A stretch of 56,334 bases of DNA, from positions 1 to 56,334 of the forward strand of contig REDU01000098.1 of NCBI GenBank assembly GCA_007693335.1, in the 5' to 3' direction. Both the position numbers and the translations under genes were made by a program. Positions 7,463 to 15,452 of this stretch are shown in pieces. Below the pieces are notes generated by a model that saw nothing but the letters and a program-made list of their open reading frames with translations, searched no databases and was not told the origin of the DNA. Position 1 is the stretch's first letter, and each line of letters begins with the position of its first letter. Origin of the DNA: Ilumatobacter sp. (GTDB lineage: Bacteria; Actinomycetota; Acidimicrobiia; Acidimicrobiales; Ilumatobacteraceae).

Positions 7463-7499
7463 GGCATAGGCAACGGTTGCCGATGCCACGGACCGTGGC
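7463..7499. promoter_or_regulatory. Two adjacent palindromes upstream of the secreted-protein gene
   Basis: In the gap between the LuxR-type gene and the secreted-protein gene, 7463-7487 is a 25-bp dyad with one mismatch (arms GGCATAGGCAAC and GTTGCCGATGCC around a central G). It is followed by the perfect 15-bp palindrome GCCACGGACCGTGGC (7485-7499). Their centres are 17 bp apart. The block ends 18 nt before the ATG at 7518, close to where an operator would lie. A hairpin terminator for the upstream gene is an alternative, but no T-run follows. Confidence 0.45.
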
Positions 7500-7517
7500 C
7501 AGGCGCACACTCGCTCG

Positions 7518-8510
7518 ATGAGCACCACCGACGTCCACCACTCACCCACCCAACTCGGAGCAACCGATCCGCCCCGACGGGGCCGCCTCTGGCGATCGCG
7601 CTGGGCCGCGATCGGCGCCGCCGTCGCCGTCACCCTCGGCGGCGGCACCCTGCACCTTGCAGGCGCAACCGCCAGCGAACCCTCGAGCATCATCTCCATC
7701 ACGCCGACCCGGATCCTCGACACCCGCGATCCGACGGACCTGGGGCTCACAGGACCGTTCGTCTCAGCCGTCGGCCAGGACCTCCAGGTCACCGGCCAGG
7801 TCGCCACCACCGCCGGCGCCCAGACCGTCGTGCCCGATGGGGCGACGGGGGTCCTGCTCAACGTCACCGTGGTCCAACCAACCGCAGCCGGGTTCGTCTC
7901 CGTCCGACCGGCCGGAACGGCCGGACCACCGCAGACGTCCAGCCTCAACTTCGAAGCAGGCGACATCACGCCCAACGCGGTGTTCGTCGCTCTGCCCACC
8001 GACGGAGCCGACGCGGGCAGGATCGAGATCACCTACGACGCCTTCGGCACCCCCGGGCCCACCACGGACATCCTCGGCGACGTCGTGGGCTACACGATGG
8101 AGTTGGTCGCACCGGATGGGGCCGTGGACGCCTACACCAAGGCCGAGGCCGATGAACTGTTCCTCACCGACGTGGACGCCTACACCAAGAACGAGGCCGA
8201 CGAAGCGTTCCTGCCGCTGTTCGCTGTCGTAGAGGTGAACGGCTCGCTGGTTCGCGGCCGCGGTGTGAACTCGACCGCCTTGCTCGGCGGGGTCCCGAAC
8301 GGGCGGTACGAGGTCATCTTCGACCGGGACATCTCCGAGTGCGCGTACCAGGCGACCGTGGGTCGGCCAGGCGTGAACAGCGGTCCCCCGATCGGCTTCG
8401 CACTGGTGGCCAACCGGAGCGGGAACGCAACCAACGGTGTGGCGGTCTTCGTCAAGGATCAGAACGGAGCGGGTGTCGAGCGGGGATTCCACCTCACCGT
8501 GCACTGCTGA
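7518..8510 (+). CDS. Secreted protein with RILDTR-type domain and YTKxEAD repeats
   Basis: A 330-residue exported protein. Residues about 27-53 form a basic then hydrophobic signal sequence ending in an ATA-SEP cleavage-like site. Residues about 60-195 carry the actinobacterial beta domain that begins ITPTRILDTRDP and includes LLNVTVVQPTAAGFVSV; this domain usually accompanies cell-surface enzymes. Two tandem copies of DAYTKxEADExFL follow near residues 203-230; YTKAEAD repeats are known as trimeric stalk elements in phage tail fibres and surface proteins. The C-terminal about 100 residues form a distinct domain with two Cys (SECAYQ and the terminal HC) that could pair. It is likely an oligomeric surface protein of unknown ligand, possibly regulated by the upstream LuxR-type protein. 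Confidence 0.75.
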   Translation: MSTTDVHHSPTQLGATDPPRRGRLWRSRWAAIGAAVAVTLGGGTLHLAGATASEPSSIISITPTRILDTRDPTDLGLTGPFVSAVGQDLQVTGQVATTAGAQTVVPDGATGVLLNVTVVQPTAAGFVSVRPAGTAGPPQTSSLNFEAGDITPNAVFVALPTDGADAGRIEITYDAFGTPGPTTDILGDVVGYTMELVAPDGAVDAYTKAEADELFLTDVDAYTKNEADEAFLPLFAVVEVNGSLVRGRGVNSTALLGGVPNGRYEVIFDRDISECAYQATVGRPGVNSGPPIGFALVANRSGNATNGVAVFVKDQNGAGVERGFHLTVHC

Positions 8511-8520
8511 GGCACCGACA

Positions 8521-9000
8521 TCACAGGGCGATGACGTGGCCCGGGCCCCCGGCGGATGGCTCGGGCCACGCTCGCTCACCCAGGTGCAACCGGGCCGCTG
8601 TATAGGCGTCCGCGAGCCACCCGGCACGCTCGGCACCGAACGCCACCGTCGCGACGTCGACGTGGGCGCGGCGGAACTCCGGGCCGTGGCCGACAGCGGG
8701 CCCGGCCACGACGTGGGCCAGTTCGTGCACCGCCGTGGCCCGGGTGCACTGCGGGCCTGACAACCGGATCTCGGTGACGCCGCCCGCTCGACCGGACCGG
8801 GTGGTCGAGGTGCGGGCATCGTGCCGGGCCCGTCGGACCACGATCGGACCGGCTGACCACCAGGCACCGGTCACCAGGGTCTGAGCGAACGCCGCGATCA
8901 CCTCGAACGACTCGACCACCTCGAGCTCGGTGCCCTCGAACGCGACGAGCTCGGCGGCGTACACCTCGCTCCGCCCTCGGTCACCGCCCGGGCCGCCCAC
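8521..9000 (-). CDS. Putative zinc metalloprotein, TIGR04338-like
   Basis: A 159-residue protein with an HELAH zinc-binding motif in ATAVHELAHVVAGPAVGHGPE, preceded by a strand EIRLSGPQCTR. The start pattern GDRGRSEVYAAELVAFEGTE resembles the actinobacterial family TIGR04338 of putative metallohydrolases. The third zinc ligand is probably the His in GHGPEFRRAHVDV. A GTG at 9000 begins 1 bp after the stop of the DUF2786 gene, so the two genes are cotranscribed and probably coupled. The frame is open upstream, but that part is an out-of-frame reading of the DUF2786 gene. Substrate unknown. Confidence 0.75.
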   Translation of the reverse strand: MGGPGGDRGRSEVYAAELVAFEGTELEVVESFEVIAAFAQTLVTGAWWSAGPIVVRRARHDARTSTTRSGRAGGVTEIRLSGPQCTRATAVHELAHVVAGPAVGHGPEFRRAHVDVATVAFGAERAGWLADAYTAARLHLGERAWPEPSAGGPGHVIAL

Positions 9001-9001
9001 G

Positions 9002-9733
9002 TCAGGCCCCTCGACCGAGTGCCCGTCGGCCGACCACGCCCCGCCGCCCGACGTCGGCGTGAGCAGCAGCTTCGCGACCGGCGACGTACCCCGCTGCGGT
9101 CGGCCCGGCCACGGCCCGGGCCGCCCCGATTCGACCGAACCGGGCCTGGAGGTGGTCGCCCACCCTGGCCTCGCGGGCGCGCAGCTCGGGCAGCCGACCC
9201 ACCGAACCGGGCACCTCACGCACGGCGGTGGCATGGCTGCGTTCGAGCATCTGGTGCACCTCGTGGGCGAACCCGAACAGGAACGAGCGGCGCCACTGCT
9301 GGGTGGCGGCCCCGGTGCGCCGTCGTTCGGCCGCCATCCGCGACGACGCCTGGGCGTGCAACGACGTGTACAACACGTCGGTCGTCTCGAGATCATCGAG
9401 GAACCCGGCAACATATGCCGTCGTGCCGGCGTACCCGGCGCCGAACACCACCTGACAACCGTGCGCCTCGGCCACCGCCTGCAGCAGTGCGATGCGGGCC
9501 CGTACGTATGCTCCCCGCCCCATCGCGTACTCGCGGATGGCGAGCGTGTCGTGTTCGGGTTCGGCGAGACGGGCAGTGTCGAGCCGGTGCGCCGCGATCA
9601 GCTCGGCCGCCTTCCGGGAGAACGCGTCGGCCTCGTCGGGGTGCGGACTCCCTTCGGCCATGGCCAACAGCTTGCGGACCTTGGCGATCAGCGCGCCGTG
9701 GCCCTGCTGTCGATCATCGGCGGTCGGTGTCAT
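9002..9733 (-). CDS. DUF2786-domain protein
   Basis: A 243-residue protein whose N-terminus carries the DUF2786 signature ALIAKVRKLLAMAEGSPHPD then EADAFSRKAAELIAAHRLD, a helical domain seen in phage and bacterial proteins. A middle domain contains VFGAGYAGTTAYVAGF and a conserved basic helix with RMAAERRRTGAATQQWRRSF. The C-terminus ends in a GYVAGREAAAHADVGRR segment, typical of the family. The stop is followed after 1 bp by the GTG of the metalloprotein gene. The two families are often annotated as unknown; coupling suggests a joint function, perhaps nucleic-acid or mobile-element related, but this is inference. Confidence 0.8.
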   Translation of the reverse strand: MTPTADDRQQGHGALIAKVRKLLAMAEGSPHPDEADAFSRKAAELIAAHRLDTARLAEPEHDTLAIREYAMGRGAYVRARIALLQAVAEAHGCQVVFGAGYAGTTAYVAGFLDDLETTDVLYTSLHAQASSRMAAERRRTGAATQQWRRSFLFGFAHEVHQMLERSHATAVREVPGSVGRLPELRAREARVGDHLQARFGRIGAARAVAGPTAAGYVAGREAAAHADVGRRGVVGRRALGRGA

Positions 9734-9793
9734 ACCCTCGCAGTCTGGCGCAGGGGTGTGACGATCCGCCCGACCGGCTGCCGAGCGATCCGA

Positions 9794-10546
9794 TCACTGC
9801 TCGTTGATCGTGTCGAGCACCTGGCCGACCACCGCACCGCCGTCGATGATGAACTCGTGCCCCGTCGAGTACGTGGCGTCGGCGATGAGGAACAGCAGCA
9901 TCGCTGTCACCTCTTCCGGCTCGCCGATGCGGGCGATCGGCTGGGCCGCGGCGAGGTCCTCGCTGAGCCCGGCGATCATCGGCGTGCGGATCGGTCCGGG
10001 GTGGATCAGGTTGACCCGGATCCCCTCTGGCCCGAGCTCGAGTGCCGCCGTCTTCGTCAGCCCGCGGATGCCCCACTTGCTGGCGACGTAGGCCCCGAGG
10101 TTCCCGTACCCCTGGATGCCCGCCGTGGACGACACGTTCACGATCGATCCGCCGCCGGCCCGCTTGATCGACGGGACGACGGTGTGCATCCCGAGCCAGA
10201 CACCGGTGAGGTTGATGTCGAGCGTGCGCTGCCAATCCTCCGGGGAGAGCTCCTCGATCGAGCCGAACATGACGATGCCGGCGTTGTTGACGAGGTGTTG
10301 CACGGGCCCGAAGGTCGATTCCGCGAACGCGACCGCGTCGCGCCACTGCTGCTCGTCGGTGACGTCGAGACGGGTGTAGACGACGGCGTCGCCGAGTTCG
10401 TCGGCGAGCGCACGACCCTCGTCGTCGAGCACGTCGGTGGCCACGACCTTCGCGCCATGTGCGATGAGCCCACGGACGTGTTCGGCGCCCATCCCACGGG
10501 CTGCGCCGGTGATGAGCACCACGTGCCCCTCGATCGAGTTCTGCAT
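9794..10546 (-). CDS. Short-chain dehydrogenase/reductase
   Basis: A 250-residue NAD(P)-dependent oxidoreductase of the classical SDR type. It has the cofactor motif TGAARGMG near residue 12, the NNAG motif, a catalytic Ser in IVNVSSTAG and the active-site YxxxK in AYVASKWG. An Asp after the second strand (VVATDVLDDEG) favours NAD(H). The sequence resembles 3-alpha/20-beta-hydroxysteroid dehydrogenase relatives (EGHVVLITGAARGMGAEH), so a hydroxysteroid or related alcohol is a possible substrate. The ATG at 10546 follows GGAGG with an 8-nt spacing; the longer frame to 10639 is not needed. It stands alone on the minus strand. Confidence 0.88.
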   Translation of the reverse strand: MQNSIEGHVVLITGAARGMGAEHVRGLIAHGAKVVATDVLDDEGRALADELGDAVVYTRLDVTDEQQWRDAVAFAESTFGPVQHLVNNAGIVMFGSIEELSPEDWQRTLDINLTGVWLGMHTVVPSIKRAGGGSIVNVSSTAGIQGYGNLGAYVASKWGIRGLTKTAALELGPEGIRVNLIHPGPIRTPMIAGLSEDLAAAQPIARIGEPEEVTAMLLFLIADATYSTGHEFIIDGGAVVGQVLDTINEQ

Positions 10547-10661
10547 GTCCTTGCCTCCGGTTCCGGCCAGTGTCCCGACCCTGGTGGAATCATCGCAGGT
10601 GACGCCCGCCCGAGGAACGGACCTTGGTCCCGAATCCATCGGTCCGTGCCACGATGGCCCG

Positions 10662-10832
10662 ATGGTGATCGTCGACGGCGCGAACGTGGTGGGGTCGCGT
10701 CCCGACGGCTGGTGGCGCGATCGCGCCGACGTGATCGGACCGGGTTGGCTCCTCGACCACCTGGACGACGAGCAATGGAGCGGGCGACGAGAATCGAACT
10801 CGCATCATCAGCTTGGAAGGCTGAGGTTCTAG
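10662..10832 (+). pseudogene. Truncated gene (NYN/NTP-pyrophosphohydrolase-like N-terminus) running into tRNA-Gly
   Basis: The frame begins MVIVDGANVVGSRPDGWWRD, a start that matches from memory an actinobacterial family annotated as NTP pyrophosphohydrolase or NYN-type RNA-binding protein, whose members are several times longer. Here the homologous part lasts about 38 residues (to about 10775) and then the frame reads antisense through tRNA-Gly and stops at 10832. The fragment ends exactly where the tRNA 3' end and its CCA begin, which suggests a deletion or an integration/excision junction at the tRNA. A CACGAT box lies 6 nt before the ATG. It is likely non-functional. Confidence 0.5.
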
Positions 10833-10850
10833 CCGTTGAACTACACCCGC
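10776..10850 (-). tRNA. tRNA-Gly (anticodon TCC)
   Basis: On the minus strand a complete cloverleaf can be drawn. The acceptor stem is GCGGGTG with CGCCCGC, the anticodon loop is CTTCCAA giving anticodon TCC, and the T-loop region reads GAGTTCGATTCTC. The discriminator base T at 10779 is followed by an encoded CCA (10776-10778). It reads GGA codons, and GGG by wobble. It is flanked by a gene fragment on its 3' side and by ribokinase on the other. Confidence 0.93.
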
Positions 10851-10945
10851 GGACGGGCCACACGATACCCGGCACGAGGGTCGACAGGACCCGTGCCGGT
10901 GCCCGTCCACGATCGGGACCTCGTCGGTCTCCTAGCCTCGCCGCC

Positions 10946-11860
10946 GTGGGAGCAGACGAGCTCGTGGTGGTCGGAGCGATCAACGTCGATCTCGTGGTCG
11001 CCGCGCCCCGGCTACCCGGACCGGGCGAGACGGTGGTCGGGCCCGGCGTCGAGCGATACGGAGGCGGTAAGGGTGCCAACGCGGCCGTGGCCGCTGCCCG
11101 CGCTGGAGCGCGCGTCCACCTGATCGCCGCGATCGGCGACGACGACACGGGCGACACGGCCCTCGCAGAGTTGCGCCATGACCACGTCACGACCGATCAC
11201 GTCGTCCGACTGGCCGGCACCCCGACCGGCGTCGCGCTGATCGTGGTGGATCCCGACGGCGAGAACCAGATCGCGGTCGGTGCCGGCGCCAACGCCGCGT
11301 TGACGGCGGCCCACGTCCGCGCCGCCGTGGGCGCGCTGGTGCCGAGGGCCGGGTGCGTGCTCGTCAGCACCGAGATCCCCGGCGATGCGATCGAGGCAGC
11401 CGTCCGGACCGCCACCGACGCCGGCGTACCGTGTGTCCTCAACCCGGCACCGGTCGTTCCGGCCGTCGAGCGTCTGCTCGGGTTCGGTCCGATCGTCACG
11501 CCGAACCGTACGGAGTTGTTCGATCTCGTCGACGGCGCCGCGAGCGACACTGCCCGGGCGGCACGGCGGATCGGCGAGCGCACGGGTGCACCCGTGATCG
11601 TCACGCTCGGCGGCGACGGCGCGCTCGTCGTACCGGTCGACGGCCCCCCGTCGATGGTCCCCGCCCACGCGGTCCAGGTCCGCGACACGACCGGGGCCGG
11701 CGACACGTTCAACGGGGTGCTCGCCGCTGCGATCGCCTCCGGACGCCCGCTGGCCGAGGCCGTCGACGACGCCATGGCGGCGGCGGCCCTGTCGGTCGGC
11801 GCGATCGGCGCCCGCGCCGGCATGCCCGATGCGGCAGCGATCGCCACCTTCAGGCACTAG
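10946..11860 (+). CDS. rbsK: Ribokinase (PfkB family)
   Basis: A 304-residue sugar kinase that phosphorylates D-ribose with ATP to ribose 5-phosphate in the cytoplasm. Family signatures are clear: an N-terminal VVVGAINVDLVVAAPRLPGPGET, the substrate-binding GGGKGANAAVAAARAGA, VTPNRTEL, and the PfkB signature 2 DTTGAGDTFNGVLAAAIASG holding the catalytic Asp. The GTG at 10946 was chosen because it starts the conserved fold and TAGCCT (10933-10938) lies 7 nt upstream. No ribose transporter or repressor gene is adjacent, so it may act in nucleoside salvage. A different sugar specificity within the PfkB family cannot be excluded. Confidence 0.88.
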   Translation: MGADELVVVGAINVDLVVAAPRLPGPGETVVGPGVERYGGGKGANAAVAAARAGARVHLIAAIGDDDTGDTALAELRHDHVTTDHVVRLAGTPTGVALIVVDPDGENQIAVGAGANAALTAAHVRAAVGALVPRAGCVLVSTEIPGDAIEAAVRTATDAGVPCVLNPAPVVPAVERLLGFGPIVTPNRTELFDLVDGAASDTARAARRIGERTGAPVIVTLGGDGALVVPVDGPPSMVPAHAVQVRDTTGAGDTFNGVLAAAIASGRPLAEAVDDAMAAAALSVGAIGARAGMPDAAAIATFRH

Positions 11861-11909
11861 GAACCCGCGCGGCGATGCGGCCTCGCGGGACGACTACGGT
11901 TGTCGTGAC

Positions 11910-13994
11910 ATGGGGGGACGTCGATCGTCCGGACTCACTCTCGGCGACGCGTTGAGCACCGCACGCCGCCGGAGCTTCGTGGGTCGAACTGCGGAGCGTG
12001 AGCTGGCGAGAACCGCGTTCGACGCCGACGAACCGCCGTACGCCCTGATCTGGCTCACCGGTCCGGGTGGCATCGGCAAGTCCAGCCTGCTCGACGTGCT
12101 GCGCCTCGACGCGACCGCTGCGGGTGCCCGGATCGCCCATCTCGACGGCCGACACGTGACACCCGCACCCGATGCGATCGAGGACGCCGTCGCAGCGGCG
12201 CTCGACACCGACCGACCGAACAGCACCGGCGATGGCCGCATCGTCCTGCTCGTCGACGCGTACGAGCGGCTCCGACCGCTCGACGACTGGTTCCGCGAGT
12301 CGTTCCTCCCCGGACTCCCGGCGTCGACCGTCGTGGTGATCGCCAGCCGGAACCCCCCGTCGCACGACTGGCGCTCGGACGCCGCGTGGCGTGAGACCTC
12401 GCGAGAGGTCACGATGCGGAACCTGGAACCCGACGAGGGACGTGACTATCTCGATCGGGCAGGCGTCGACCCATCGGTGCACGATCGACTCCTCGAGCTG
12501 AGCCATGGCCATCCGCTCGGGCTCTCGCTGCTCGCGGAGGTGGTGCGCGGCGGGGGCGAGCCGGCGATCACGCCATCGACGCCGAACCTCGTCGAGGACC
12601 TGCTCGAGCGCTTCATCGACGTCACGCCCTCCGTCGAGCACCGCCGCGCCCTGGAGGTGTGCGCGCTCGCCCGCGTGACCGACGAGGCACTTCTGCGGGC
12701 TGCGCTCGAGACCGACGACGCCGGCGGCGTGTTCGCATGGCTCCGATCGCTGTCGTTCGTCGAGACGGTCAGCGACGGGGTCCTCCCGCACGACCTCGCT
12801 CGTGACGTGATCGACACGGACCTACGCTGGCGCGACCCCGAGGAGTACGCACGCGTGTTCCGCGCCGTCCGCCGCCACGTCCACGAGCGTCTCCGCACGG
12901 CACCCGGACCCGAGCGGCGATCCGCTGCATTCGACCTGAAGTTCCTGTTCCGCAACCTCCCGAGCGTGCTGTCGCCGGTCGACTGGGACACGTGGGGATC
13001 GATCCACCCGGAACCGGCCCGGCCCTGCGACCACCCGGCGATCATCGATCTCGTCGGACGCGCCGAGGGCGCGTCGTCAGCCGCCATCGTCCGCCGCTGG
13101 CTGACATCGCAGCCCGGAGGTTTCCACGTGGTACGTGACGAGGACGGCGCGCCGCGCGGCGTGCTGGGGTTGCTCGACCTGAGCTCGGCCGACGTCGCCG
13201 ACCTCGACGCCGACCCCGGTGCTCGCGCCGCGTGGGAGCACGCCCAGCACCATGCTCCACCCCGCACCGGTGAGATCGTCACCCAGACTCGGTTCGTCGT
13301 CGATCGCGATGCGTACCAGGACCCGTCGCCGACGATCAACGCCACCCCCATCGTGACCCTGCTCAACTACCTCGAGCTGCCACACCTCGCACGCGACTAC
13401 CTCACCCTCCACGCTCCCGACACCTGGGACCCGTTCTTCGCGATGGCCGACTTCCCGAGGGTGCAGGGCGCCGACTTCGAGATCGACGGTCGCACGTACG
13501 GGCTGTTCTGCCACGACTTCCGTCGTACACCCGTCGACGCCCTGATCGAGCTCTGGACGGAACGAGCGCTCGCCCAGGATCCGACGTTGCGTCCCGCAGC
13601 AGAGGCCACCCTCGTCCTGTCACGTCCGCAGTTCGCCGACGCAGTACGACAGGGATTGCGCGACCTCCACCGTCCGGACGCGCTCACGCAGAACCCCTTG
13701 ACGCGGACGCGCCTCGTCGACGGCGACGGGTCGTCGGGATCAGCGGCAGCGCTCGCCGTCCTGCTCCGCGAGGCGGTAGCCGCGCTCGCCGACGATCCGC
13801 GCGGCCAGAAGCTCCACCACGCCGTCGACCGCACCTACGTGCGAGCAGCGCCCACCCAGGAGGCGGCGGCGGAGGTCCTCGACCTCCCCTTCAGCACCTA
13901 CCGACGGCATCTCACCCGTGGCATCGAACGGGTCGTCGCCAGCCTCTGGGAGCGCGAGCTGTACGGACGCACGGCCGATCCCGACGGAGAGTGA
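11910..13994 (+). CDS. STAND-type AAA+ ATPase, possible regulator
   Basis: A 694-residue protein. The N-terminus reads RRSFVGRTAERELARTAF then Walker A GPGGIGKS (residues 51-58), Walker B RIVLLVDAYERL (about 110-121), and a HGHPLGLSLLAE motif analogous to the GxPL of STAND ATPases. After a winged-helix-like region come about 350 residues of unassigned sequence. The C-terminus ends in a helix-turn-helix-like segment (TQEAAAEVLDLPFSTYRRHL), preceded by DAVRQGLRDLHRPDALTQNP. STAND proteins are ligand-sensing switches in signalling, transcription or defence. TACGGT lies 9 nt upstream of the ATG. The FAD-monooxygenase gene follows after 75 bp and may be its target or partner. The exact role is unknown. 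Confidence 0.7.
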   Translation: MGGRRSSGLTLGDALSTARRRSFVGRTAERELARTAFDADEPPYALIWLTGPGGIGKSSLLDVLRLDATAAGARIAHLDGRHVTPAPDAIEDAVAAALDTDRPNSTGDGRIVLLVDAYERLRPLDDWFRESFLPGLPASTVVVIASRNPPSHDWRSDAAWRETSREVTMRNLEPDEGRDYLDRAGVDPSVHDRLLELSHGHPLGLSLLAEVVRGGGEPAITPSTPNLVEDLLERFIDVTPSVEHRRALEVCALARVTDEALLRAALETDDAGGVFAWLRSLSFVETVSDGVLPHDLARDVIDTDLRWRDPEEYARVFRAVRRHVHERLRTAPGPERRSAAFDLKFLFRNLPSVLSPVDWDTWGSIHPEPARPCDHPAIIDLVGRAEGASSAAIVRRWLTSQPGGFHVVRDEDGAPRGVLGLLDLSSADVADLDADPGARAAWEHAQHHAPPRTGEIVTQTRFVVDRDAYQDPSPTINATPIVTLLNYLELPHLARDYLTLHAPDTWDPFFAMADFPRVQGADFEIDGRTYGLFCHDFRRTPVDALIELWTERALAQDPTLRPAAEATLVLSRPQFADAVRQGLRDLHRPDALTQNPLTRTRLVDGDGSSGSAAALAVLLREAVAALADDPRGQKLHHAVDRTYVRAAPTQEAAAEVLDLPFSTYRRHLTRGIERVVASLWERELYGRTADPDGE

Positions 13995-14069
13995 GCAGGG
14001 ATCGGCCTGGAACGTGAGCACCTGGACGTTCGACGCTGGCCGCATCACGTCGACACCAGGAGGAACGAC

Positions 14070-15434
14070 ATGACGAACGAGACGTCCATCAGGACCAGCC
14101 ACGTCGCCCACACTGACGCCACCACCGAGCGAACCGCCGTCGTACTCGGGGGCAGCATCGCCGGCCTGCTCGCTGCTCGGGTGCTCGCCGAGCACGCCGA
14201 GCAGGTCACGATCATCGATCGCGACGAGCTGGCGCGAGGGGTGGAACCTCGGCGTGGCGCCCCGCAGGCCCGCCACGTGCACGCGCTCCTCGCCGGTGGG
14301 CAACGAGCCCTCGAGGAGCTGTTCCCAGGTCTCACCGACGACCTCGCCGGAGCCGGGGCACCGGTCGGGGACATGCTCGCCGACGCGCACGTCGTCTTCG
14401 GCGGTCACCGCATGTGCCGCACCCGCAGCGGTCTGCCACTGGTCGGCGCCAGCCGCCCGCTGATCGAAGCGACCGTCCGCGAACGGGTCGTGGCGATGGA
14501 TCGCGTGCATGTCGCACCAGCCTCCGACGTGGTGGGGCTGCGGTCCGCCGACGGCGGACACCGGGTGGACGGTGTCCGGATCCTCCCTCGGGCGACGGGG
14601 AGCACCGACGAGACGGTGGACGCCGACCTGATCGTCGACACGACTGGCCGCGGTTCACGGCTGCCATCGTGGCTGGAGGACCTCGGGGTGGACGCGCCCG
14701 ACGTCGACGAGGTCACCGTCGGCATCGGATACGCGACCCGCCGCTACCGCCTCTCCGATGCGGTGGTCGACGGCTGCCTGGCCGTCGTGAACGGACCCAC
14801 GCCGGACCGGCCGCGCGGCGGGGTGCTCGCCAGGGTGGAGGACGATGTGTGGATGGCGACGCTGTACGGCTACGCCGGCGACCACCCACCTCTCGACGCC
14901 GCTGGATTCGAGGGGTTCGCGGCGTCGCTCGAGCCCGATGACATCCCGCGACTGCTCGACCACGGCACCCCCGTGGACGACGCCGTCCGCCACCGCTTCC
15001 CGGCCAACCTCCGCCGCCGGTACGAGCGTCTCCACGGCCTGCCCGAGGGACTGGTGGTCATGGGCGACGCGCTCAGCTGCTTCAACCCTGTCTACGGACA
15101 GGGCATGGCGGTCGCCGCGCTCCAAGCGATCGAGCTGCGGCGGCTGCTCCGACGCCGGCGCCCCGTGACGGCGCGAACGATCGCCCGCGCCATGGCCCGC
15201 ACCATCCGTTCCCCGTGGGAACTCGCGACCGGCGCCGATCTCACGATCCCGGGCGTGGTGGGACCGCGAACCCGCCGCCAGGCGATGGCGGCACGTTGGG
15301 TGGGGCGCGTCCAAGCCGCGGGGACGACCGATCCCGACGTCGCGTGCGCGTTCGTCAACGTGACGGGTCTCGTGGACCGCCCCGAATCCCTCATGCGTCC
15401 GCGAACCGTCCGCCGGGTCCTCGCGAGCAGCTGA
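14070..15434 (+). CDS. FAD-dependent monooxygenase/oxidoreductase
   Basis: A 454-residue flavoprotein of the PHBH/squalene-epoxidase-like class. The N-terminal dinucleotide motif is VVLGGSIAGLLAARVLAE, ending in the acidic IIDRDEL that binds the FAD ribose. The second FAD motif is VVMGDALSCFNPVYGQGM, typical of aromatic or terpenoid hydroxylases and epoxidases. A polar N-terminal extension of about 22 residues precedes the Rossmann fold. Translation from ATG 14070 is backed by AGGAGG six nt upstream. It follows the STAND ATPase gene at 75 bp and may be coexpressed. Its substrate is unknown; lipid or polyketide-like molecules are plausible. Confidence 0.8.
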   Translation: MTNETSIRTSHVAHTDATTERTAVVLGGSIAGLLAARVLAEHAEQVTIIDRDELARGVEPRRGAPQARHVHALLAGGQRALEELFPGLTDDLAGAGAPVGDMLADAHVVFGGHRMCRTRSGLPLVGASRPLIEATVRERVVAMDRVHVAPASDVVGLRSADGGHRVDGVRILPRATGSTDETVDADLIVDTTGRGSRLPSWLEDLGVDAPDVDEVTVGIGYATRRYRLSDAVVDGCLAVVNGPTPDRPRGGVLARVEDDVWMATLYGYAGDHPPLDAAGFEGFAASLEPDDIPRLLDHGTPVDDAVRHRFPANLRRRYERLHGLPEGLVVMGDALSCFNPVYGQGMAVAALQAIELRRLLRRRRPVTARTIARAMARTIRSPWELATGADLTIPGVVGPRTRRQAMAARWVGRVQAAGTTDPDVACAFVNVTGLVDRPESLMRPRTVRRVLASS

Positions 15435-15452
15435 GATGTCGGACCCGAGGTC

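Noticed and set aside
7463-7499. Intrinsic terminator for the LuxR-type gene
   Set aside because: No T-run follows and two perfect dyads of different sequence are arranged side by side, which fits binding sites better; kept as a palindrome only.
8930-10945. Long upstream extension of the ribokinase frame
   Set aside because: It reads through the SDR, DUF2786 and tRNA region antisense. The PfkB fold begins at the GTG 10946.
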